Part shown: in pieces, positions 27,101 through 41,601 of the stretch
Numbering within the stretch: the stretch's first letter is position 1
Layout: each line of letters opens with the position of its first letter
Assembly (NCBI RefSeq): GCF_000972845.2
Contig: NC_040022.1
Location: 14,854,123 to 14,918,122, forward strand
Source of the DNA: Larimichthys crocea
Lineage: Eukaryota; Chordata; Actinopteri; Sciaenidae
Reading direction: 5' to 3'
Length of the DNA: 64,000 nt
The notes under the pieces: generated by a model
The model's database searches: none
What the model saw: only the letters and a program-made list of their open reading frames with translations
Told to the model about the DNA's origin: nothing
Program-made: the position numbers and the translations under genes

Positions 27101-30100
27101 TGGTGACATCTGTCTCAGGCTGATACACTAGAATAAAGACCACTTTCTCGTGCAGCGTTTTGTGCCTGCTGTGAAGAAACTCCCAAGTGCCCTCTTGCCT
27201 GGTTCCCTGCTTGGATGCCTGGATGTTGCTGGATGAGGTGAAATTGTCTGGTAATTGTGTGCAATGTGGTAATGTGGTAATGTGTATGCATGTGTAGCAG
27301 TAGTAGTAGTAGTAGCATAAACTAAAAAGTGAGAAAGAAAATATTGCAGTATTTTACAGAATCACATTTCAAATGACTAATATATCTGAATAAGTTGAAT
27401 AATCATCATGTATCTGGGCTCTGACACAAACACAAAGACTGGCAGAGCTTTACTCCCAGGTACAGTACATTGACTGCTGGCTGAGTAGCTGTATGCCCAT
27501 TATGGTTAGGTGTGATGTCAACTGGGCTGTGTGCAATATGACCCACTTTGGAGAGCAAGCCATGGTGATGCAGTTGAGCAAAAGAAACCTCTCATCCAGT
27601 GACACTTCAAGCCCTCAATTTCCATCTCCACATATTTGGAGACAGTTTGTGGGGCTATGGATAACGCCAAATGGTGATCAGTTATAAGTTAAGTGAAGAA
27701 AATATGTTAGGACACTCCTGGAATATGAGTTAAGCATGTTACTGTGTAAGCCACCAGAACATCAAGTAAATATATTTTAAGTCTATCGTGGTAAACTCTC
27801 ACATGGTTCAACTACTTCCAGTAGCTTTTTTTAGTCTCAACTCCCACTCCTTTAATGTGTGTTCCTCTAGGCCACTTAGTCTACTCCATTTAGTTCCTGG
27901 CAGGCTATACAAGGGGTGGCTATGTGTGGCATTTAATAGCTAATAGGGCTGGTAATGCTACTGCTCTTCTATCATTTGTTTTTGCACTTGGTTAGGCAAT
28001 AAATACACATACAACTTGCTTGAACTAGGCCAAGATGACACGACCACAATAACAGCAATCAAAATGCAAAAAAAAAAAAAAGCTACAATAAAAGAGCACA
28101 TAGGGCGTATAGACCTGCACCATATAAATCAAAGCTCTGATTCCTCTCTCCATTGTTTATGCTTTGTCAAATCCCATAGATAAATGTAATATGAGGAAGC
28201 CTATATCAGCGTCTTTATGCAGTCTTTACTTCTGCATGATATGTTGTTTAGAATCTTAGTGATCAGAATATGGAATTGTGGTTACATCTTTAGTCAGTCA
28301 CAATGTGATCTCTATCCTTTTTTACAGTCTATGCCATGAGTCACGCTGTCCTTGGGGATGTGACCGGAGCAGACAAGAATGGCCCTGACCTTTGTAACCA
28401 TATGTCTCTCAAAAATATAAGTGATCTGCATTCATCCAGTGTAATTTTCCATATGGCATCAACAGCAGGTCGACAGAATGTTGCAGGCCTCTGACTACCT
28501 GGTCACCTTTTATATTTATTTTTGCTCCCTGGCGTAGTACTTTCTCCTGACCTAGAATCAGCTGGTTGGTCTCTGACCTTGGCTCCATGCCTGTCCACAG
28601 TGTCTAATCATCCTTTAGCCATGGATTGGCTCCACTCTCTCTCTATCTCACTTTCTCCCCATTGATTTTGGTCATTTTATACCTGAACACAGTCATTAAT
28701 CTGATTATGACTGTGTCTGGGTCCAGTTCATTAGTCTGGCCCAGCTGTAATACAGGCAGATGCCTGCTGGGCCATAAGGATTCATCACAGAGCTATTGAG
28801 GCCTGAAGAACACACCATGTAGGACAGAACGACATCTATATAGATAGACAGACAAACACTGGCATAGGATTGAAGCTTTTCCCCAGATTTTGGCAATGAG
28901 AGAAAGTTGCATTAGAGATACGGATAAATAAATAAAGGTTAAAATATGTTTATGTCTCCAGGCGTTTAGGTATTTGCAGTTCCTCTGTACAGGGATCTGC
29001 CATAGCTGTCATGCAGCTCTCGAAAAATATGACTACATAGAGAATATCTGGACTATGTTGAGTGATTGCCTTTTTTTTGTTGTTGTTTATATGGGTTAAC
29101 TCTAACTTCTCCATAAGAAGAAAACACATGTAGAATAGACTGTCTAGCACCTGTCAAGCATTGTAATACTTACATTTCCTTGTTCTTACAGACTAGAGGA
29201 TGTAGGAATGACTAACAGAAATATCTCATCCCTTAAATATGTCTGTTACTCTGTCAGGGAAATGGACCCAGTACTGCAATATTCCATCACTGTCTACTTA
29301 TCAGAAAGCATGGCAGTTGGGGTTAAAAGCCCCTCAAAATGTTCCTTCCATCTTCCAAGAATAGTCTCTCTAAATTGGATTAGTATTGCAGGACAATGGT
29401 GCTAATGTAATTCAGTACATTTACACAGCAGCGATTTTATTGAATGATGTGGACAGCATATGCAATATGTCGTGCTTTACTGCTGTAATAAATTACTGAG
29501 AGGTTATATCATTCCTGTCAAACTTTATATGTCTGCAATACAAAGTATTTGCCATTAGAAATCATTTTAACATTGATCTAGATGGCACTGTTGTGAAAGC
29601 TGTGACAGGTATCCTTCCGCCCTTGCTATCTCCCTAAAAAGGCTGGAAGGGAGAGAGAGACCAGCTTTTTTTCTAACTAGCCTGGAAAGAGAGAGATCTT
29701 TCCATCAATCAGTAACTAGATATTACAAAATACCTATCTCTACATATAACTAAAATATCCCAACCCCAACATTCTGTGAATTTACATGAATCCCCATTAA
29801 TATTTGTCCTTCAGTGGCTCAAGTTCGTTAGTAATGAATAATAAATGGTAGTTAAAGTATGATAGGGTTCACCTTCCATGGTTCATGTCCATTTTATTTA
29901 TCTATGATTTTGATATTTCTATATTCACAATGTGTGTTTTTGTTGACCCAGACTGTGTCTTCAACCAGTTTTCCATAAGTATGAGGAGTGACCCATAAAG
30001 GTCAGGAGAGCTGGGTAATTATTTACTACCACCTGTGAGGGAGCTGTGCACAGTACCTATGGGCCTCACTGGACACAATTCTGATGGAGTGAACTCTAGG

Positions 30101-31469
30101 AGACACTCACACAAACAGGAAGAAGACTAATCAATTTGTTAAACACAGAAAATATATATAAAAAAAGGATAAATCATAAAATCATTAAAACACTGACATA
30201 CATACTTATGATACTTCCAAATTAACTCACTACAAACACTCCCACTTTATGCCTCTTCTGTCCCTGCTTAAATTTACTATTGCTTTGTTTTCCCCACGGT
30301 TACAGTCCTGGTTGGAGTCACAGTATATCACTTTGTATTCTCTGTCATCTAGCTGGCCATCCATTGGTCTCGGAGGCTGTCTTTGGTCCCAGCCGTGTTC
30401 ATAGGAAGGATGCTGAGTCCAGTTCCGTTGCTCATTCTGGCATCACTCCTCAGCAGGGTCCCCCACTGGGTCTCCTGCTGTGGGCCTAAAATTCTCCTAC
30501 CAGAACAACAACATTGCCCCAGCACTTGGAGCTCCCAGTCTGGGCCAAGTGTTGCAACAAGTGTTGCTCCGATCCTGAATGGAGTTTGAGGTTGTTGTTT
30601 TTGTGCAACAAGCTGACTATTGAAAACTTGGTCGACTAAGGCTCTTCTCATCATATAGTGGTTTAGTTATTATAGAGCAACTCTACTTAGTGTATGACTA
30701 TTTACGTAAGTTAATAATACGTAACATGTATGAACCTTTGCTTATTGGAGGATATAGAAACATTAAAACATTAAAAATGTGATGGAACATAAGACACAAT
30801 GATATGCTTTTCTCATGTTTGGACTCACTAGCAAAGGGATAAAAAGGTCTAGCTTGATCAGACAGAGAGGTTTCACTGGGCCAAGCTCCACACAAGCAGA
30901 AATATTAAAACTGATTGAATCCACACTCGTAGTGTCTTCAAAGGAAGTCGGTACTATATATATGAAATAATACTGTTGTCCTTTTCACTTTCTGTCTCTC
31001 TCTCTCTCAGTGTACGGTGCCTCTGGGTTTTAATTTCTGGTCCGTTTAATGTCTGTGTCATTTATTCATGGTAATGCACTGGTAGTTAATGAAGATTATT
31101 GCTGGAATTTTGTAATAAATATGAAAAAAAGTTTAAAGCGTCTCTCAGCCTCTGCTTCTTCCTGTTTTTCATGAATTGAGCTTTTCAAAGTGTTGTTATT
31201 TTGCGTTTTTTCTTCCTAGTGCTTTTCATATACTTTAAGGATGACTTTAAAGATTTCATGTTTTTCCACAATTTCTTAAATAGCCGTGGGTCTTACTCTA
31301 GCACTTTGTATACAAGATGGAAGGAGTCCATAAATTGGGCATAGTGGTCAAATGATGAGCCCATTTTGAATCAATAGAACACTGCACCCTTGCAACAGCT
31401 TTTTCATTTGACATTTTAAAAGGACGTGTTTGCTGGGTGGGCAATAGAATGGTGGCTATTGTTCCTTTG

Positions 31470-31560
31470 TGGTGCTCAGATTGTTTATCGACTAGGTGAG
31501 CGTGCACCCATATCCCGCTGTCAGTGTTCGAGTCCTCTGGAGACAACTGCAAACTCCTGT
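31470..31560 (+). mobile_element. Possible tRNA-derived SINE fragment
   Basis: GTTCGAGTCC at 31526-31535 fits the pol III B box, and about 50 bases upstream GTGCTCAGATTG resembles the start of a tRNA-like head. The body downstream is not recognisable. A functional tRNA gene is excluded because no cloverleaf pairs up. Evidence is thin. Confidence 0.25.
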
Positions 31561-33018
31561 TCATCTGTGCATCAATACGCGAGTTGCATCAGAAAAGTAA
31601 GGGTCAGACAACTTTCGCCAGTAATGCAAACACATACATGGTGCATGTCCATCCAACCGAATAAACATTAATACGCACAACTCTCACACACACACACATA
31701 CAGGCACACACTGGCCTACTGGCATATTTATAAAAAAAAAAAAATGGCAATCGGACCTCCAAGGAAGGAACAATCTTTCTTAGTCCATGTAGTCAACCTG
31801 ATGCAAGCATAGAGCAAACCACTGTAACAACCCTGAATAATATTTCTATGGACAGTCGACCAAAAGATGAGAATTGTTCTATTCAGATCCACATTCAGCA
31901 TTCATCCACATTTCTCATTCTGTTTTTTGATGGCAGGTCTGGCTCCAAATCGGTAGTGATTGAGTCCGATAATGATCCACTGTAGGACAACTGAGATGTC
32001 TACATACTGTACAGCATCATGAAAGATTAAGTGCTGTAAAATCTCTCCCTTCACCGAGGTACTGCACGCTCTGGTTACCTCATTACCATCAGCAGCTATA
32101 GATAGGTTATATGCTATTAGTTATACGCTGAAGGGATGATTAAAAAAGATTCCAAACAAGCACCCACTCAGATAATTACAAATTAGCTAGTATTTGCATA
32201 AATAAAGCAGTGCATAGATTATTAAAACATACCTCCTACCATGCCTATTCTTTATGCATCTCTTATGAATTGCTTTCATTTTGCATTCAGGACTGCATTA
32301 GGCAACTTCAAATTAATACCATTCAGTTTCCAAGTCTAATCCCCAGTATCATGATTAAAATTCCCATGGCTTTTATTCACCTTATCAGAGTAGCTCCGTG
32401 TTGAGATAATGCATGTCTCTACGACTCTGACAAAGTCGGTGTGCCATTTGTAGCTTCTCCTCTGATATTTGACAGTTGACATTCAGATGCAGTCCTTTCT
32501 ACCTGGATGCAGCTGCTCACTGTTATCTGTTTCAGCTAGGTTGAGCAAAAAGGTGCATAGGTTGGGTGCTGCAGGCGAAGACGGATCTTCAAAACATAAT
32601 GAGGGTGCCTCAGTGTCTAGTCCCTTTACAGAAAAAAAAAGAAAAATACTTTTATTCTTCCTGTCAGGGCATAGAGGCCCTACCTTGGGCTGTTGTTTGA
32701 ATATATGCAGATCACTCAGTAATTAGAATACCAAAGGTTTCGCCTTTTCACTGTTCTTCTTTTACCCCTTTTAAATTAAATGAAGGTGCTGTTCCTCTGA
32801 GTCTTATTGGCTGACCATTACAGACCACAGCTACATGTTTAAATAGTGAAAAAACGGTAAGAGGGAGGAAGGAACTAAGGCACAACTGAGACGCTGTATA
32901 AAAAGAAAGTGTGTGCATGTGTGTGTTTGAAGGCTTTGATTGTTCTTATATGCTCGACTGCACAGGATTTTGGGCAGGCAACCTTTTTGCTTGAAGCTCC
33001 AAGACTTCTCTCCCCATA

Positions 33019-33026
33019 TCTCCCTC

Positions 33027-33069
<43 letters not shown>
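33019..33069. repeat. CT-rich microsatellite
   Basis: About 50 bases of CT repeat with a few CCCTC interruptions. It accounts for the Ser/Leu-rich and Glu/Arg-rich reading frames across it. Confidence 0.9.
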
Positions 33070-33072
<3 letters not shown>

Positions 33073-33898
33073 GCTCTGCCTGTTTGTCATTCTCTTTTTT
33101 TTTTTTATTCCTCTGTTGCTCAGTGTAGAAGCTGTATGCCTCAGCTAAGGTGAAACAGCGTGGATGTGATTTCTATAGCTCTGTTGGAGACCAGCATCTC
33201 ATCACAAACTGGTCTCGGCTGGCTGGGTGAGCGAATCAAATCCTAGATAGCACGACCAAAACGATTTCAGTTTGAGACTGGAGACCCTGCATCACATCTC
33301 AGTCATTGGGGCACGTTCAGTTGGATGCATTCGATTCAATTCCGCTCATATGTGGGAAGGAACACAGAGAGCGGTGTTGAAAGACAGCTGAGGTTATGAA
33401 ACAAAAGCTTGAGGGGCATGGAAACATGAAATTTAACCTATCCTATTCTCTGTTGAAAGCTGTTGGAGTCACTGCTCTCTCCCACACATGATGTTTATAT
33501 GCAACTAACAAACAACAGAGGAACACACATTCAAACATGCAACAAATTATATATTTGCAGCGCACCAACTCTTGCAATCATGCACTAAAAACTTAAACAA
33601 ACTATGATTTCATGTGCAGAATGAGTCATACCAGTCATTTTACTGTACCAATGCTCAAAACCCATTGTGTCTGACATCACCACATGCTCCTCATAGGCAC
33701 TACCTTGTGCATTATTAATTAGGAGAGTTCTTTCTTCTGAGTGGTTAAGTGTCTGTTAAGTCCTCCTGGCTCCTTTGCCTCCCTGTATTTTTTCCCCTCC
33801 ACTCAGAGCTGCTGCTGTCGTACTATCACTAGCGCTCCACCACTAAAACACTCCTCACAGAACACTGGTGGAAAAAAAACAAAAAAAAACATAAAAAT

Positions 33899-34397
33899 TG
33901 TTACGGGAATTTTAAAGAAAAACCCCTAAATAAAGAGGATCGGAATCAAAACATCAAAGGTTAAGTTGAATTTATTGTTCTTGTACAAGAGGAGCATTTC
34001 ACAGTGCAACACACTATAGGGGTTACAGAGAAAAGGCTCACTGAGGAGCGCTGACAGTTGGTTCTTATACATTTTCCTAAAAATGGGCTGTGTCAACCCC
34101 TGTAAATTGTTAACAGAGAATTTGCATATATAGCATCTAAACATTTTTCTTCAACATATCCCCTAATGACGTAGCCAGTATGTCCCCAATCTAGATGTCA
34201 CCTCTCTGACCTGTCCCTGGCCCTCATTCTGTTCTGGAATCCCTCTATTCCTGCATAAACCTGAACTTTACCATACCCTGCCCGTCTCAGTAAAACAGCA
34301 ATAAAGGGGCGTGCCTTCAAGACATGTAATAAATAGGAACAAACATTGTACAAGTTAAAAACATCTAAATATCTGTGTAACCCTAATTTTTATAACA
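33899..34397 (+). mobile_element. Solo LTR with perfect 5-bp target duplication
   Basis: The 499-bp element starts TGTTACGGGAAT and ends TTTTTATAACA, giving the inverted TGTTA/TAACA termini of an LTR. It is flanked on both sides by AAAAT (33894-33898 and 34398-34402), a 5-bp target-site duplication. Candidate polyadenylation signals AATAAA lie at 34300-34305 and 34328-34333. It shares its ends with the copy at 23852-24151. There is no internal gag, pol or env sequence, so this is the remnant of a recombined LTR retroelement. Whether it came from a Gypsy-type element or an endogenous retrovirus cannot be told from the LTR alone. Confidence 0.75.
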
Positions 34398-37300
34398 AAA
34401 ATTCTCATACAAAACAATTAAATCTAAAGCTGTTATAATCCAGATTTTTGTATCAACAATGGGTAAAAGACTATGCATGTATCCCACAGAGTAGCTCTAC
34501 GGAGTATTTCAGCATCTTTTGATGTTTTTGTTTTTTCCGGTTTCTATTCCGGTACTGTTCTCTTCAAGTCATTTCCAGCCAGAGCAAGCAGCTGTTTTTA
34601 TCAAAAAAGCTCCACTGGAAAAAATCCACCTTACACTATCTGCCCAACACCAAACAACAGACAGACAGACAGAAAGTTAGAAACTATCTTGTGATCATAA
34701 TGGAGCATTTAACAGAACCAGATGTTTCCTTCAGAAGTTGGCGGAGAGCAAAATATAAATAAAAGTGGATATGGACTTGTTGGATGATTGTTTGAGTTTG
34801 CCATATCAACATAAAAGGTTAATATTCAGGTAATTAAGATAGTATTTTTTTTTTAAATTTTCCTTACTCATGCAGAAGCTTGAAGATATGTACTACAAAT
34901 ACTACAAAATTAACAGGAACATTTGTCAACTATACTATTCTATACTAAAGTGTGCTCTTCTAGTTAACTCACAGTCCAAAATGTGTGATAGGTATAAATG
35001 GTCTGTTTTGATCACGGTAAGATTAATCAGTAATTTCTGTAAGTGAATAAAGTACAGATTTTATTTCACGTTCTGTCCAGACTGTGTGTTTATGTGTCTG
35101 CAGAGTCTGTCAAAGTACTGTATATTTTCTCACTAGTTTACCGACCATTGTTTGGAGTGCAACAGAAGTACTTCTAAATTCTAGCAGAGTGTGACTGATT
35201 TGTTGTGCTTGGAAGACAGAAAGTGGAGCCACACTGACATTGGCCAGTTAGCTCAGTAAACTACAGCTACCCTCTGTATATGTGTCTGTGTCTGTGTTGA
35301 CCTTTCGCTGATTGTGAATTAAGTGTCGGTGAGTGCTTCAAGTTCCTGGCCTTTGAAGGTTATACAGACTAGTCTGTGTGCTACTGGACCAATAAACAGC
35401 AAACACACAGGACAACTAGAATCTTTCTGTCTCATTCTCTTTCTCTTTTTTTTTTTTTACAACCCCGACCTCCTGTATCCTTCTATCTTTCTGAACATGG
35501 GATATCTTCACACCCACTGCCTGGAAGATGGAGGGATGCTGAAAATGAAAAGAAAAACAATTAGTAGCGCTGATGGGCCTGTGTGAGGTAATGAAATTGC
35601 GTGTCTCATTGTAGCGTGTAATGGAGAGCAGTTTGAAGTTAATTGAGGGGAGATAGGACACTGGGCCACTGTCTGCCGGAGTATTGTAGTTGGGCGCAGG
35701 GTTTATCAGTGAGAGAATCACTGAACCCAGAAAAAAACCAATTCCTTATCAGACCTCACAAATGGGAATTATCTTGCTTTAACAGACTAGATAGCGAGAT
35801 CAATTGTTATTGTAATTAGATTCATATTCTTTTCATGAGTTTCTGGGTCATGTTCATGGATATGAAAGCTCAGTTCAGACTAAATCTTTCAACCTATCCA
35901 TGTCCAAATGTGGTGACATTAATATTTTAATATTTCTGTGACTAAGTATTTCAGCAGCTTTCCTTAAAAAATGAAGATTCAATTCAGTTTAACATTACAC
36001 ATTTCCATCAGCAGTAGAAAATCAAAGATGTAGTTTTTATTATATGATCCGGCTGGTAAAGCTTCAAAAACTTTGCAATCATGGCTCTGACACTCGAGTA
36101 GTTTTCAGAAGGGGACAGAGTGCCACCTTCTGGTGGAATGACTGAATGACGTAAATGTTCTGCTCCAGTGGCTTGTAGAACGTGTCCCTATGAATGTGCT
36201 ATGTAGAATGAGCATAGCAATCAAAAAAACTGCCTAAAGATGGCTATAATAACTTAAATAAAACAACACAAAAGTGCTTGAACTGGTGATAACCAAACAG
36301 CAACCTCTGTGGATAAAAACAAAAGCTTGGTTTGGCATTATTTGCAGCCTTTTCTAGGTGCATGTGATAATGTTCTAATTCTGCTTGTTTTTTTTTCTCT
36401 CATAGCCCTTATATAAACAGTAATTGATTTAACCCTGTTGTGTTTGTTTTGGTGACTGGAGAAACATTAGTAATCTCAGATTTAAGTCACATGTTTTTTT
36501 ATGTCTAACATACATGCCTAAAGGTGCATGTATCAAAAAAAACTGATGAAGGATCAAGAATGGAATAAATACTCTGGTTTGGGGCAGATTTGTGGTAGTG
36601 GGGAATGTGGAGTGTTGACAAAATACAATTAAACGCAGCTTGCATACAGTATTGATCATGTCTGCCTGATAGGCAGAGCAGAACCACAGCACCTGTATTC
36701 ATTAAGCAACCTGTTTAGCAACCATGCGGCGGAATGAGAAGTCAGGCTCTGTTTGTGAAACGACGCGCCACGGGCCAAGAAACACCTGCAAGATTGCATG
36801 GAAACTTTTCATTGGACCGTGACAGAAGGAAGGAACAATGAGGAAGGGAAGGACATCTCATGACCTTCTCTTAAGCAAAAGGAAAAGGAGGAAAGAAATG
36901 AACCAAAAACAAAAAACAACAAATATTAAATTGGGGGTGTTTATTGCAATAATAATTGGAATGTGACAGAGGTTATTTATTGCTTTATTGCTTTATAAAC
37001 ACTTGTTCACTTTTGTGGCTTGAGGGTGAAATGTTAACAAGTTTGACTTGTCCCTGTGAAATTAAGAAATGCTTTGGCAAGTCAAATTATTTAATGAATA
37101 TTAAACAGACGCCACACACTGAGGCCTAATTTGTTTTGATAGACTTGTTTTATTTTGAAAGAATGAAGAGATTGCTTTTACCTATACTTCACAACCCACA
37201 GGGGGGGCCTCCACTGCATTCTCTCACCCTTCAGTAGTAACTCTTCATTCCAAAAACCTCATTGAAAATAGGTCATTTTCAAGCAGACAGACTATAAATG

Positions 37301-40300
37301 GCAGCTCCTGTAAAAATGTGCCCATAAATAGTCAGGGGATTTAAAATGCAATGTTATAGACCCACTTAAGCAGTTACGTATGTCCTCAGCATTCATGTAC
37401 CGTTGTAATACACTACTATAATTATCAATGAGGTTCACAAGCACTCAATCCTCTGCAGTATTTTGAAGGCCATACATTATGTTCTATAAACTTTCAAGGA
37501 GTAGAAAAGAAATCTCTTGCAAAGTTTAGAAATGCCACAATGTCCACACACACACACACACACCTCAAAGCTGCAAAAAGCTATTTATATTCCTCAGACT
37601 GCAGAAATAGGGCATCAACAGAAAAGCTCAAAGATTTCGATTAAAACCTGAGACATGAATGAGAGCCCATGGTCTGGCCTGCTTTCCCACTGGTCTCCAT
37701 CTCTGATGACCTTGACCCTACATTGAACCACTGGACATCGCCTCAGACAGCAAAAAGAAGAAACGGCGTGAACCCAGTTTGTCCTCATTTAATTCCCACA
37801 TCTAAGAGAATGGAGCGAGTATATGAATGAGAGCTCAATAAAAGTCTAAGTGCTAAAGCTCTGACATGAGGGAGAGCTCAGTGTCTGCCCTGTTTTACCC
37901 AGTGTTATCTATCAAGCATGACCTTGACCTGCTGGCACAGCTGAGGACATCTCCAGGGACGGCACACTGCAAAGACACAAGCAAACTGGAGGCAAGGCAA
38001 AGAAGATTTTCATATGCCATTGACTGACCTATTCGTAGATGAAAGGCTGCACTGTGGATTGATTTTCTTTTCTTCAACAGGGGTGACCTTTGGCTGCAAG
38101 TCTGGTATAAACTGAACTCTCACAAAAGGGTGCTTAACTAGGATGCGTGGGTGGAGGACAGTTTTCCCAAGATTAAGGGACAAAACTTCAGCAAGGGACA
38201 AACAGACCTAGAAGTCTATAGTTGTTTGTTTTTTTCTTTCTTTGGGCCATAGGTCCAGCAAGTGGCACGTACAAGTGGTCGAACCATGCCAGAAGTGTTT
38301 ACAGTTATTTCGAATAGCCACACTTATAGGCAGGAAATCATAGAGAGATGAGAAGCAATCATTTTTAAATAAGGGGATGATGGGGCACATTTTCAGACAT
38401 CTCTCCTTGAATGCATTCATAGTTGTGTTAAGACTAAAAAAGACAGCTTGCAAGAGAACTCCTACTTACTTTCTCACTTTCTCAGACACACCTGGTCAAT
38501 TGCTGTGTGAAGTTGTAAATGACACATTGTTGGTTTCAGAAAGTTTCTGAAATTGCAAAGCTCAGCCCCTCAAATTGAACATCAGAAAAGGGTAGGAGGA
38601 GGGGTTTCAAAATCTGTTTCACCATCTGACAAACACTTCTGTTGAAGTGTAATAGCCACCAAACTCCCACCCACAATACTTTCACTGTACTGTATAGTCG
38701 TCTCCAACATAAAACTGAGCAAAAGGTTCAACTGGAAAATCACCGGCTAGATTATCACAGATTGTTCATGTATGTGTAACTTGAGACTTGCTTAATCAGT
38801 TTTTCCATAGACAGTTTTTAGTGGTCATTTACTCTGTTAAACAGAACTCTGTAAGGGAGCAGGTCATGCTCTCTCCTTGAGATTTTTAAAAAAGGACAAG
38901 GTGGCACTTGGACTAGCTTTCCAAAATAACATTCCTTTGCTTACTAAGGTGTTCTATTTTTACCTATGACACAGGAGAGCCAGCAAAGGGGAGATTCAAA
39001 AGCAAACATTGGCTGTTAGTCATGGATCAAGGCATCTGTAGTCCACAGTGATCCTTGGAAAAGCCCACAATATATGGCTTCGTCTTGACCCCTTGTTGCT
39101 CTCCTGCTTCCTGTGTGAGAAGATTGCAAGGTTGATTATTAATAGATCCTTTATTTGTTGGCTGAAGACAGGAGGCAAGAGTATGAGTATGGGTTTATGA
39201 ACTTTCAGTTATGCAATTGAGCAGCATTGTCTGATTATTTGATATTGATTTGTTAACTTAATTACAGAGGTATATTAATGAGGAATGTCATTTTCTATGA
39301 AAGATATCATTGTATTTCGCCCATCTAGGTGTGGCAAAAAAGTTGCCATTGGTGACTGTCTTGGTAAAGTCTATCATTTATTGAAGTGACTGCACTTGGC
39401 CCTAGGTCTTATCAACAGACAGGCAACTCCCTTCCAGAAATTATCATGGTTGTTACTGGCAAAATAGAAGCCTTTAAAATTCATTATACTCCCGGTAGCA
39501 GTGATTTCACAATTTACAAGCATATCGTTGTACCAAGTATGTGCATAGTAAAAGGCAATAAGGAACTGAGTGTGAAAAAAACATTAACTGAATTAAGATA
39601 AACATATTAATTTGCATAGCTGTGTGTTGCCTTGGACAGGCATAACATAGGCACCTAAGCAATGGAGAAAGTGGATCAAATGCATCCACATTAGAGGTAA
39701 CAAAGTTATGGTTTGGCTACCCCACTTTTTGTCTTTTAAAAAAAAAAAATTAATAAATTTAAAATAAAATCATATTTCTGGACCACCTTTTGAAAGTTGG
39801 CTACGTCAGACCCATCGATTGTTTGCCACATTTGCCTTCTCATTTGGACACAGTCTGTGAATCCATGTGCATTCTCACTCAGACACACCCCACACTGGAA
39901 CATGACGGGCTGCGTCTGATACATCGAGGCATTTTGAGGACACAGTGTTTCTTGAGGTAAGTAATAAAGTTAACATTACAGTATCCACTGCAGTTAACAC
40001 CCAGTCCAAACACAACAACGTCCTGAGATCTCCCATTAAGTTCTACAATTTCTGTCTATTTTAGACTTACATTTTTCTACTAATTTTTGTTTTGTTTTTT
40101 AAAAATAGTTCCAAACAGTTCAACTCAGGTAACCACTTTTTCTTAATTTCTTTGATGGTTCAAATGTATTTATGCTCTAGTTCATTTTGTGTTTTGACCA
40201 ACTAAACTTAAACTCTGTCTTTACCAAGCTTTGAGGTTGTGACTTTTCAATGTGTTATCACCATTCATATCTATACAACCAGTGTCTTTATGATTCAATA

Positions 40301-40722
40301 TTATGTAACTTTTCAACCATAAAATAACACACTTTATTACAGTGCAGACACTTGTAAACGAGTGAATGGTGCTTCTGTCATTACCAGTCTACACCCCGTA
40401 CACCTGTTGCACTATGTAAGTACTTAATGCTTTACAGCACTAAGTCACACAATACCAACTATTTCACTTTCTTTGGTGAAACCGGTCATATTTTGTGGAG
40501 AAAGTATGTTCTGGCCTTTCTCTGGCTGCTCTGCCTGAACTCTCTGTGAGTTTCTTGATAAACAGTAAACTGCTCATCTTTACCCCAATCTTGTCTTAAC
40601 TGTAAGTGTAATTCTTATATGGCCCCGAGGACACACTGAGATAAAACCTTGGATGGCCATTACGAAATCAGGCAGATGTCTGCAGATAAGCGTAAATTAT
40701 CTCTGTAGTTAAAAAGGTCCAC
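34398..40722. other. Non-coding stretch, weak local duplication
   Basis: No gene is supported. A CA repeat lies at 37549-37562. Two related blocks, about 37640-37720 and 37840-37930, share a GAGAGC...CTG...TGACCTTGAC layout, which suggests an old local duplication. Other reading frames are short and unsupported. Confidence 0.6.
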
Positions 40723-40952
40723 CAGTGTGTAAGATTTATTTACAAAATATGGCAGATTATGGCATAAACCGCTATGTTTCCACAGTTTTCCACAATGGAC
40801 AAACTAAACACAGGCTCTAAAATAGGGCCTTTCATGGTTTTGCTACATTTTGCAGCCACTGTAGTTTCTCCTTCATGCTAGGAAGAAAGGGTCAGGCAAG
40901 GTGGTGGCAGTCAGCAACTATGCTGCTAGATGCCTCTTAATCCCACACATTG
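40723..40952. mobile_element. Short non-autonomous element with terminal inverted repeats (MITE-like)
   Basis: The ends pair as inverted repeats: CAGTGTGTAAGATTTA at the left and, reverse-complemented, CAATGTGTGGGATTAA at the right. The interior (ACAATGGACAAACTAAACAC and the GCAGCCACTGTAGTTTCTCC region) is shared with a second copy at about 44640-44930 in an intron of the downstream gene. This element family is common in percomorph genomes by my recollection. There is no coding capacity. Confidence 0.65.
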
Positions 40953-41601
40953 TTACTTTCAGATAAATTATGTTCTCTTTGCCAAGGAGTGTAAGAAACT
41001 TGTTTCGACTGTTGTTGACTGATACTGCGGTGTACAGTAGTGTTTTGTAACTGCCTACAAAGACCTTCTTTTAGGTTGGACGGTTTTAAAGTGTTCTAAT
41101 ATTTGTTTTGGGCCACCCTTTCTATTGACTCATACCAACGAAGAGCTACAGGAATGTCACAATACAGTAGGTGAATCAGACAGTGCCTCTTTCTTATCAC
41201 AACCAGTTCTTACAGTGTGCACTGTTATCTAGCTGACTTACATTGAATATACTGTCCAAGAAGGTCACAATGTACACACACACCTCATTACATGCTTTTC
41301 ATAATTATGGATTGCATGAGTCATAAGTCATCTTCTTGGCTTATCTTTGCTAATGTGATGCAGTTTGAAGATTAGCTCTGATTTGCAAAGAAAATTATCT
41401 TGTTGCCTCTTTGCATGTAGAATCCATGGGGATCATCAGCTTTGATTGCGTGACCAGCACACACTATCGGATTACATTTGTATTAAAAATTACTTCAGTG
41501 ATGTTTTGAGATTGACATGTTTGCAGCTAAATCCTTAATGATAAACTGATTTCTAAATTTTTCAATAGGTCCATAAATATGTTTGTGAGAAGAGCAGATA
41601 T
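40953..41601. other. Gap before the promoter region, nothing recognised
   Basis: AT-rich unique-looking sequence without reading frames of note. It leads into the palindrome and promoter region. Confidence 0.5.

Larger units (their letters stand above)
24152..33898. other. Non-coding stretch with simple repeats
   Basis: No gene is supported. A TAG repeat lies at about 27297-27317 and a CT-rich tract at 33019-33069. A tRNA-like SINE scrap may lie at 31470-31560. The 173-codon frame at 25888-26409 is AT-rich and featureless, overlapped by open frames on the other strand. A less AT-rich segment at about 25080-25350 is open on the minus strand but shows no known domain. Confidence 0.6.

Noticed and set aside
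30280..30654. Overlapping plus and minus frames of 69-101 codons in a GC-richer patch
   Set aside because: No domain on either strand. Possibly an unidentified dispersed repeat, but no second copy was found in the window.
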